Shown here: piece by piece, positions 58,314 to 64,000 of the stretch | How the letters are laid out: every line of letters begins with the position of its first letter | Numbering within the stretch: the stretch's first letter is position 1 | Assembly (NCBI RefSeq): GCF_018614195.1 | Contig: NZ_JAGGOT010000029.1 | Coordinates: forward strand, 62,001 to 126,000 | DNA length: 64,000 nt | Direction: 5' to 3' | Origin: Streptomyces sp. ISL-43 | GTDB lineage: Bacteria; Actinomycetota; Actinomycetes; Streptomycetales; Streptomycetaceae | Translations under genes and position numbers: made by a program | Notes under the pieces: generated by a model | Told to the model about the DNA's origin: nothing | What the model saw: the letters and a program-made list of their open reading frames with translations, nothing else | The model's database searches: none

Positions 58314-59207
58314 TCAGTGGTGGGGGCGGCCGTGCGTGTGGCCGCGCGGCGCGTGATCGTGCGTCGGTCCGTGGCTGTGGTCGTCGTCGTGGCCGTGGTC
58401 ATGGCCTTCGTCGGGCCCGTGGTCCGGCCCGTGCCCGTGGTCCGGCCCGTGCCCGTGGTCGCCGCCCGGGCCGTGCGAGTGCGCGTACCCGTGGCCGTGC
58501 TCGGCGTCCAGGCCCTCGGCGATTCCGTCCCGCCCGTCTGCCAGCCGGTGCAGCGCCTCCTGCACGCGGCTCCGTACGACCTGCTCGATCGCCGCGCGCG
58601 ACAGCAGCGGTCCGGTGTCCAGGACCCCGGCCGGCACCTCGGCCGGCGCGCAGAACGCGGCCCGTACCAGGCCGACTTGGGACGCTCCGAGGCGGCGGCA
58701 GCGCTCGGCCCCCTCCGCGAGGCCGGGGTCGCCGCCGTCGAAGGCGACCTCGACCCAGCGGCGGTGGCCGTACTGGCGCACGAGTCGGGCCACCCGGAAC
58801 AGGTCCGCGTCCTCGAACGGTCCGGCGGCGGGTGCGGTGACCAGGACGGCGGAGCTGTCGGGCGCCTCGCGCACCGCCTTTCCGGCGGCGGTACGGAGCC
58901 ACGCGGTCAGGTGGTCCACGGTCGCGAAGGGCGGAGCCAGCGCGAGCCGCCCGGGCCCCTGGTCGCGGCCGAGCCAGCGCAGGGCGCGGGCACAGTCGGC
59001 GATCAGTCCGGGGTCGCGCCCCAGCGTCATCGGGACCACGCAGACGGGACCGGGCGAGGCGGCGAGCGCCTCGCGCACGGCATCGGCCAGCGGCCGGCCG
59101 GTGAGCACGGCCCCGGCCGCCGTGCCGCCTTCGTGGCCCCCGGCCAGGACGACGGCAGCCCCCGACTCCGCTGCGCGGCCCGGCCGTTCGGGTGCGAGTG
59201 CCGCCAT
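58314..59207 (-). CDS. CbiX/SirB-like chelatase with a 64-residue histidine tail, inside the urease operon
   Basis: 297 residues. Residues 1-230 form a two-module chelatase-like fold: AAVVLAGGHEGGTAAGAVLTGRPLADAV, PVCVVPMTLGRDPGLIADCARAL, then a second module with RRWVEVAFDGGDPGLAEG. His25 matches the metal-site His of CbiX; a second canonical His (in PLFLxxGxH) is not obvious. Residues 234-297 contain 20 His among 64 residues, in HGHG, DHGH and HDHGHDDDHSHG units. It lies between ureA and ureB, three bases after ureA. No ureE exists in the cluster, so a nickel-storage or delivery role, perhaps replacing UreE, is the best inference. Annotated sirohydrochlorin chelatases next to urease may have the same job. 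Confidence 0.85.
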   Translation of the reverse strand: MAALAPERPGRAAESGAAVVLAGGHEGGTAAGAVLTGRPLADAVREALAASPGPVCVVPMTLGRDPGLIADCARALRWLGRDQGPGRLALAPPFATVDHLTAWLRTAAGKAVREAPDSSAVLVTAPAAGPFEDADLFRVARLVRQYGHRRWVEVAFDGGDPGLAEGAERCRRLGASQVGLVRAAFCAPAEVPAGVLDTGPLLSRAAIEQVVRSRVQEALHRLADGRDGIAEGLDAEHGHGYAHSHGPGGDHGHGPDHGHGPDHGPDEGHDHGHDDDHSHGPTHDHAPRGHTHGRPHH

Positions 59208-59210
59208 GGC

Positions 59211-59516
59211 TCAGGCGCCCACGGGGTCGTGGCAGGAGACGAGCTTGGTGCCGTCCACGAAGGCGGCCTCGACCTGGAGCAGCGGCAGCATCTCCCGTAC
59301 GCCGGCCATGACGTCGGAGCCGGAGACGACCTGCTTGCCGAGCTCCATGCACTCGGCGACGGTCCTGCCGTCGCGGGCGCCTTCCAGGATGCCCTCGCTG
59401 ATCAGGGCGCAGGCCTCGCTGTAGTTGAGCTTGACGCCCCGGTCGCGTCGCTTGCGGGCCAGGTCGGCCACGACGTAGATCCAGAGCTTGTCCATCTCAC
59501 GAGGAGCGAGATTCAT
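59211..59516 (-). CDS. ureA: Urease gamma subunit
   Basis: 101 residues, the usual size, from the ATG giving MNLAPREMDKLWIYV; a GTG 15 bases earlier is also possible. Diagnostic segments: RRDRGVKLNYSEACALISEGILEGARDGRTVAECM and GVREMLPLLQVEAAFVDGTKLVSCHDPV. Structural subunit of the (UreABC)3 enzyme. It begins the accessory-structural gene run, 140 bases after the urea transporter. Confidence 0.96.
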   Translation of the reverse strand: MNLAPREMDKLWIYVVADLARKRRDRGVKLNYSEACALISEGILEGARDGRTVAECMELGKQVVSGSDVMAGVREMLPLLQVEAAFVDGTKLVSCHDPVGA

Positions 59517-59573
59517 CGGTCGGTCACTCACTTTCGGCTCTCAAAAGGTGGTTCGGGTGCGGGTGTTCCGGGT

Positions 59574-59618
59574 GCGTACGGCGGGCCCGCGTACGGCCGG
59601 CCCGCATACGACTCGGCT
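59574..59618 (+). repeat. Three 15-bp GCGTACG-GGCCC repeats between urea transporter and ureA
   Basis: Two near-perfect 15-base units (GCGTACGGCGGGCCC and GCGTACGGCCGGCCC) and a third diverged one lie in the 140-base gap. They form partial palindromes and may give secondary structure or be a slippage product. No other regulatory motif was clear. Confidence 0.5.
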
Positions 59619-59656
59619 GCTCGCGGCCGGCTGCGTACGACGCGGGTCCGCAGCTC

Positions 59657-60622
59657 TCAAGTGCGCCGCAGCCGGGGGGTCGCCGGGACCGCCGCGACGA
59701 AGACGAGCGCGGTCAGGACGAACGGCCAGGTGAAGGTGTGGCCGCCGAAGGGGGCGAAGAAGGCGGTCATGGCCGCCGTCAGGCCCGTGGCGGCCGCGGC
59801 GCCCAGCACGGCGAAGCCGAAGCTCCAGGCGGAGCGGAGGAGGAACACCCCGCACAGGGCCATCGCGACGAGCACACTGCTGTAACCCATGAGCCCCTGG
59901 GACACCCCATCGGTGGGCGAACCCATCGCCCAGGCGACGAAGATCGCGGTGGCGCTGCCGACGCAGGCCATGGCGCCGGCGAGCCGGTCGGCCACGAAGA
60001 TGCCCGCGAGGAAGATCAGTCCGACGTACCACTGCGGCATGAAGAAGATCTGGCCGACATTGGCGAAGAATCCGTGCCAGAGCTGGTCCCAACTCAGGGC
60101 GGTGGCCCCGGTGGCGGGCCGGGGGAGCGCGGCCAGGTCGGGTCCGGCGTGCCAGACCCTGGAGAAACCGGGCGCCGCGATGGTCATGACGCTCGCGATG
60201 ATGCAGAACGGCGCGGTGAACGTGGGGATGTTCCACGTGCCGAGGATCGTGGCGAGCGCCGAGGTGACGACCACGACGGTGACGCTGCCGCCGATCGCGA
60301 GCAGCAGGGTGGAGAGGTGGTCCCACCCGAGGAAGACGGCGAACCCGAGCGAGACGAGGGTGCCGTTGAAACCGCGCAGCCCGGCGGAGACGATCTCGCG
60401 GTCGATGGCGAACGCGTAGGCGGTGGCGGTGGCGACGACGGCGCCGAGGAGGCCGTAGAGCGCGTACTGCCAGCCCGCGGCGGCGAGGGCGGCGAGGAAG
60501 AGGATGCCAGTGACGGCGTTGGGCATGAAATCCACCTGCGCGACGCCCCGCAGTACTTCCTGAATGAAGCTCGCCGGCTGGGCCGGAGCGGGTGCCCTCT
60601 GCTCCGTGATAACGGCCTGCAT
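59657..60622 (-). CDS. Urea transporter (UT/Yut family)
   Basis: 321 residues and about ten membrane helices; the ATG follows GGGAGAAAG. Family features: LRGVAQVDFMPNAVTGILFL, LRGFNGTLVSLGFAVFLGW, PTFTAPFCIIASVMTI and the repeated half with LMGYSSVLVAMALCG. The repeat of the LRGFNGxLV and LMGYSSVLV signatures in the two halves is the usual pseudo-symmetric UT channel. It would let urea across the membrane to the urease encoded next. Probably the first gene of the long leftward transcript. Confidence 0.93.
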   Translation of the reverse strand: MQAVITEQRAPAPAQPASFIQEVLRGVAQVDFMPNAVTGILFLAALAAAGWQYALYGLLGAVVATATAYAFAIDREIVSAGLRGFNGTLVSLGFAVFLGWDHLSTLLLAIGGSVTVVVVTSALATILGTWNIPTFTAPFCIIASVMTIAAPGFSRVWHAGPDLAALPRPATGATALSWDQLWHGFFANVGQIFFMPQWYVGLIFLAGIFVADRLAGAMACVGSATAIFVAWAMGSPTDGVSQGLMGYSSVLVAMALCGVFLLRSAWSFGFAVLGAAAATGLTAAMTAFFAPFGGHTFTWPFVLTALVFVAAVPATPRLRRT

Positions 60623-60767
60623 TTCTTTCTCCCATGCATGAAAAGCGAACCGTCCAGGTATCGACAGTAGCGGCAAACCGGACAATCGGACGTCGGGCCC
60701 CGGGAGTGTCACGAAAGCGGACAGGGCCTCGCAGATGACCCCTGAACTGCGGCGATAAAGATGTGAA

Positions 60768-61877
60768 ATGACGGACGTATTTCCGGTTGTGGCGGGCTGG
60801 AAATGCGATCGGGATATCACCATGAAAATGCGCGCGGCACCCGGAAGGGTCGTCGTCGCGGCCCGGTGGCGCGCCGCACCGGCGGGACCCGGCGCCGTGG
60901 TGTGCGCTGGGAGGGTGCGAGATTCCGCGGGCGCCCGCTGGTGGGCCGAGCTGTCACCGGCCGCCGGGGCCGCCGTCATGGCTTCCGGGATCATCTCGGT
61001 CGGCCTGCGCCTGACCGGGCGGAGCACGCTGTCACTCGTCGCACTGGTCGTCTGCGCGGCGCTGTGGTGCGTACTCGCCGCCGACTTCGCCGCCCGGCTG
61101 CTGGGCGACCGGCGGCGCTTCCGCGCCGAGGCCGACACCCCCGCCGCGCTCACCGCCGTCGCCGCCACGACCGTACTCGGCGCCCGGCTCTCCCTCCTCG
61201 GATGGCAGCCCGTGGCCGTCGCGATGCTGGCCCTGGCCGCGGCGCTCTGGCCCGGGCTGCTGTTCGCCGTACTGAAGCACTGGGGGCGGCGGATGCCCGG
61301 CGCGGCCTTCCTCGTCTGCGTGGCCACCCAAGGCCTCGCCGTCCTGGCGGGCACCCTGGCCGCGACCACCGGGCGCGACTGGCTGGGCCGGGCCGCGCTC
61401 GCCGCCTTCTGCCTGGGGCTGTTGCTCTACGTCGCGGCCCTTCTGCGCTTCGACTTCCGCGAGGTGTTCTCGGGCGCGGGCGACCACTGGGTGGCCGGCG
61501 GGGCGCTGTCCATCACGGCCCTCGCCGCGTCCGGACTCACGGCGTCACACCTGTGGACGGGATGGGCGCACACAGGGCTGCGTACCGTCACCCTGGCGAC
61601 CCTCGGTCTCTCCCTGGCCTGGTACGCCGTACTCATGGCCGCCGAGGCGGTCGTGCCGCGCACGCGCTACGACACCCGGCGCTGGTCGAGCGTCTTCCCG
61701 CTCGGCATGACGGCCACCGCCTGCATCTCCGCGGCCGGCCCGACCGGTGTCCCGTGGCTGCGCCCCCTCGGCGAGGTGTTGCTCTGGATCGCGGTCGGGG
61801 CCTGGCTGCTGACCTTCGCGGCCTTGCTGCTGTCGCGTGCGGGCCGTCGCCCCGGAGCCGTGGACCGCACGCGGTGA
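60768..61877 (+). CDS. TDT/TehA-SLAC1-family membrane transporter
   Basis: 369 residues with about ten membrane helices beginning near residue 60. Signs of the tellurite-resistance/dicarboxylate transporter family: LSPAAGAAVMASGIISVGLRL at the first helix and a Trp-rich loop (WVAGGALSITALAASGL). The N-terminal 50 residues are basic and variable, so a later start (ATG at 60819) is possible; neither has a strong ribosome site. Substrates in the family include anions, sulfite and C4-dicarboxylates. Divergent from the urea transporter. Confidence 0.78.
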   Translation: MTDVFPVVAGWKCDRDITMKMRAAPGRVVVAARWRAAPAGPGAVVCAGRVRDSAGARWWAELSPAAGAAVMASGIISVGLRLTGRSTLSLVALVVCAALWCVLAADFAARLLGDRRRFRAEADTPAALTAVAATTVLGARLSLLGWQPVAVAMLALAAALWPGLLFAVLKHWGRRMPGAAFLVCVATQGLAVLAGTLAATTGRDWLGRAALAAFCLGLLLYVAALLRFDFREVFSGAGDHWVAGGALSITALAASGLTASHLWTGWAHTGLRTVTLATLGLSLAWYAVLMAAEAVVPRTRYDTRRWSSVFPLGMTATACISAAGPTGVPWLRPLGEVLLWIAVGAWLLTFAALLLSRAGRRPGAVDRTR

Positions 61878-61917
61878 ACGGGCGGGGCGCACCCGTCGAG
61901 GGGCCGCCGAGATCCTT

Positions 61918-62685
61918 CTACGCGCGCCGCCCGCCGTCGCCCCGCCGCTCACCGTCGCCCCGCTGCTCACCGCTGTCCGATCGGCCACCGCTGCCCCACC
62001 ACCGGGCGAGGGTCACGCAGCCCAGGAGGAACACGGCCAAGACCAGCGCCCAGACCGAACCGTGACGCAGTGTCAGCAGCCCGCCGGCCAGCGCCCCCAG
62101 CAGCAGGGCCACGACCGTCACGAGGCGGCGCAGCGACGCGGGTCCCCAGGGATCGGCCGCCAGCCCGGTCAGGGCCCGGGTGACCACGGTGGTGGTCAGA
62201 TCGGGCACCGCGAGCCGGTGCACCACGGCGTTCTGCAGACCCATGCCGAGCGCGAGGAGGGCGATGACGGGCGGCGGCCCCGTGGTGCCGGCTGCCGTCA
62301 GGGCGAGCGCCCCGCCCACCAGTACGGTCTGCGCCGCGACCAGCGGCGCGAACATCCGGCCGGCCCCGGTGGCCCGCCGTAGCCGGCCCGCGGCCAGCGC
62401 GCCGGTCAGGAACGCGCCGACGGCGAGCAGGGAGTCCGGGGCGGACAAGGACCGGTCCCCGGCGAGCGCGAAGCCGAGGAAGACGACATTGCCCGTCATG
62501 TTGGCGACGAATACGTGGCCGAGTCCCAGGTAGCTCACCGCGTCGACCACCCCGCTGACGAAAGTCAGGACGATCAGCAGCGGCGGCAGTACTCCGTGCG
62601 GCGACTCGGCGCCGTCCGGCCCCGGCGGGAACAGGAGCGCCGCCAGCGGCCGCAGGATCCCGCGTCGCCGCGCGGTCGAGGTCAG
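61918..62685 (-). CDS. DUF1275 (YoaK) family membrane protein with uncertain start
   Basis: About 255 residues in this frame, with six helices. Family motifs are intact: LLIVLTFVSGVVDAVSYLGLGHVFVANMTGNVVFLG, then GMGLQNAVVHRLAVPDLTTTVVTRALTGLA. The best N-terminal start in frame is a CTG at 62685 (16 bases after an ATG at 62701 that is out of frame by one base). A one-base change in the GGGG run of the intervening sequence would join them. So the gene either uses a rare CTG/GTG start or has a small indel. The C-terminus is Arg/Gly-rich. Function unknown. Confidence 0.75.
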   Translation of the reverse strand: MTSTARRRGILRPLAALLFPPGPDGAESPHGVLPPLLIVLTFVSGVVDAVSYLGLGHVFVANMTGNVVFLGFALAGDRSLSAPDSLLAVGAFLTGALAAGRLRRATGAGRMFAPLVAAQTVLVGGALALTAAGTTGPPPVIALLALGMGLQNAVVHRLAVPDLTTTVVTRALTGLAADPWGPASLRRLVTVVALLLGALAGGLLTLRHGSVWALVLAVFLLGCVTLARWWGSGGRSDSGEQRGDGERRGDGGRRA

Positions 62686-62701
62686 GGGTCCCCTGGGTCA
62701 T

Positions 62702-63022
62702 GGCAAGGTCCGGCTCGTGGAGCGGTCACCCGCGGCGGACGGGAACGGGACCTCCGTCGGAAGCGAAGGGGCCCCGCGCACCCGAAGGAGGATGGGGGAG
62801 ACGGGGCATCGCCACCCGAGATGGTAGCGATCTCGGGTGCCTGATCGAAGCGGCGACCCGCAGCCCCGTCGCCGAAGGTCCGGTACCCGAATCGAGCGCA
62901 CGGGCAGGGAGCTTCACTTTCTCCGACGGGATTGTTTGGTGATCGTTTTCGTTCGTGTTTGAATCCGGTCGCACGTTTGCCTGGTTTTCCGGTTTCCTTG
63001 TCTGGGGCGGGGTCGTATTCCG
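62702..63022. other. Intergenic region upstream of the beta-helix protein
   Basis: No gene supported. It contains a perfect inverted repeat at 62813-62839 (arms CACCCGAGAT and ATCTCGGGTG, loop GGTAGCG), which could be an operator or terminator. From about 62930 the base composition is more AT-rich (GTTTGGTGATCGTTTTCG), consistent with a promoter for the gene at 63023. Confidence 0.55.
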
Positions 63023-64000
63023 ATGGATCAAACACGTCGATTGTTCATGGGCGGTGTCACGGCGGGTGTGGTGACCGCCGCGGCGGGGGCCGCGGCCGCT
63101 CCGGCGGCGCGGGCGGCCGCTCCGGCCCGCACCGAGCTCGGATGGCACAACGTCCTTTCCTACGGGGCGAAGGGCGACGGCGCGGCCGACGACACCCCCT
63201 TCATCCAGGCGGCCCTGGACGCCTGCGAGCCGGGCAACACGGTCTACCTGCCCGCCGGGCTCTACCGCACCAGCCGCCCGGTCCGCATTCCCCCGCGCGT
63301 CACGCTGCAGGGCTCGCACGGCGGGGGCGAGCACGAGTACGAGGGCCGCGAGACCCCGCCGGTCGCCATCAAGCCGCTGCCGGGATTCACCGGCGAGGCC
63401 GTGCTGCTGATCCTCGACCGGCAGCTGGGCGGCTACCCGCGCAAGGCCGTGGAGCAGCGCGTCTTCCGACTGACCGTCGACGGAAGCGCCCTGGACCCCG
63501 AGGGGCCGGCGGTCGACGGCATCCGCGCCGTCGGCCAGATCCAGCACCTGCAGCTGCGCGACGTCCAGATCCACCGGGTCACCGGCATCGGCGTCAACAC
63601 CACCTACAACACCGGTACTTCGGGGCCCCAAGCGCCCTTCTGCCTGCATTTCGACCGGGTCTCCATCATGTGGTCGAAGAGCTTCGGCGTAGCGCTCAAC
63701 AACACCACCGACTCCGTCTTCACCGACGTGTACGCCCTCGGGTGTGACGGCGCCGGGTGGTGGATCTCCGGAGCGGGGAACTCGACCTTCACCGGCTGCC
63801 GGGCCGAGTGGTCGCGGGGAGAGGGGTTCTGGCTGAACGGCTGGAAGGGCGTCATCCAGTTCACCGGCTGCTCGACCGACCGCAGCGGCCGCGACGGCAT
63901 CCTGGTGCAGAACGACGACGTCGGCTCCATCCTCCAGCTCAGCGGCTGCCGGCTGGACCGCGACGGCCGCAACGTCCAGGCCGACGGCACCGAAACCGGT
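63023..64000 (+). CDS. Tat-exported right-handed beta-helix protein (pectate lyase 3-like), 3' end outside window
   Basis: 326 residues are visible before the window ends. The N-terminus MDQTRRLFMGGVTAGVVTAA has a twin-arginine motif, a hydrophobic segment and an Ala-x-Ala cleavage site near residue 36, typical of Tat export. The mature part opens NVLSYGAKGDGAADDTPFIQAALDAC, the characteristic beginning of pectate_lyase_3/end-rhamnosidase-type beta-helices, followed by repeated FTGCxxxxS-type coils (STFTGCRAEWSRGEG, IQFTGCSTDRSGRDG, LQLSGCRLDRDGRN). It probably binds or cleaves polysaccharide outside the cell; catalytic residues cannot be fixed in this fragment. Confidence 0.88.
   Translation, partial: MDQTRRLFMGGVTAGVVTAAAGAAAAPAARAAAPARTELGWHNVLSYGAKGDGAADDTPFIQAALDACEPGNTVYLPAGLYRTSRPVRIPPRVTLQGSHGGGEHEYEGRETPPVAIKPLPGFTGEAVLLILDRQLGGYPRKAVEQRVFRLTVDGSALDPEGPAVDGIRAVGQIQHLQLRDVQIHRVTGIGVNTTYNTGTSGPQAPFCLHFDRVSIMWSKSFGVALNNTTDSVFTDVYALGCDGAGWWISGAGNSTFTGCRAEWSRGEGFWLNGWKGVIQFTGCSTDRSGRDGILVQNDDVGSILQLSGCRLDRDGRNVQADGTETG

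Noticed and set aside
62682..63035. Leftward frame of 117 codons before the beta-helix gene
   Set aside because: Arg/Pro-rich, covers the AT-rich promoter and inverted repeat, no ribosome site or similarity.

Overview
The window is high-GC actinobacterial DNA and almost certainly Streptomyces. It carries an AfsR/SARP regulator, a DtxR/IdeR-type iron box, rare TTA leucine codons, SpoIIE-type phosphatases with a SigB-family sigma factor, a 2-methylisoborneol (earthy odour) operon with its encapsulin, and purine-rich ribosome binding sites with many GTG starts. No rRNA, tRNA, CRISPR array or intact insertion sequence was seen.

0-9 kb: the 3' part of a Pro/Ala-repeat protein, a MinD-like ATPase with arginines in its P-loop, a large SARP-NB-ARC-TPR regulator, a hydrolase, a small unknown protein, and an apparently iron-regulated pair (membrane protein plus MpaB/DUF2236 oxygenase). 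9-16 kb: glycerol dehydrogenase, an acetyltransferase remnant, a thiamine-diphosphate enzyme, a DJ-1/PfpI protein, a YbdK-like carboxylate-amine ligase and a class II glutamine amidotransferase.

16-27 kb is a stress-signalling island: two ANTAR-GAF-PAS-SpoIIE phosphatases, a multi-HAMP hybrid histidine kinase, a SigB-family sigma factor, an RsbW-like kinase, two STAS anti-anti-sigma proteins and a CsbD protein. Between about 26 and 35 kb, several small stress-type genes (flavin reductase, DUF6213-like, a nucleotidyltransferase-BON-phosphoesterase operon, a small hydrophilic protein) are preceded by GNNT-N14/15-GGGT motifs of the SigB type. This suggests a local regulon. Decaying genes lie here as well: a Ku gene with an internal deletion, a DUF3040-like fragment and a LuxR regulator with two frameshifts.

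38.6-42.7 kb is the 2-methylisoborneol operon: family 2B encapsulin, 2-MIB synthase with a long disordered N-terminus, and geranyl diphosphate C-methyltransferase. A 165-bp inverted-repeat element sits between the first two genes. It is followed by an orphan Imm53 immunity gene, an IS630-type transposase remnant and a secreted subtilisin.

46.6-60.7 kb is a nitrogen-acquisition region. A cynR-cynT-cynS set turns cyanate into ammonia and CO2. A long leftward cluster encodes a urea transporter, urease (ureA, a His-rich CbiX-like protein, ureB, ureC, ureF, ureG, ureD) and two ammonium transporters. No ureE is present, and the CbiX-like protein with its 64-residue histidine tail is a good candidate for the missing nickel chaperone. 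Both Amt proteins carry Glu in place of the first pore histidine. The right end holds a TDT-family transporter, a DUF1275 membrane protein and the start of a Tat-exported beta-helix protein that runs off the window.
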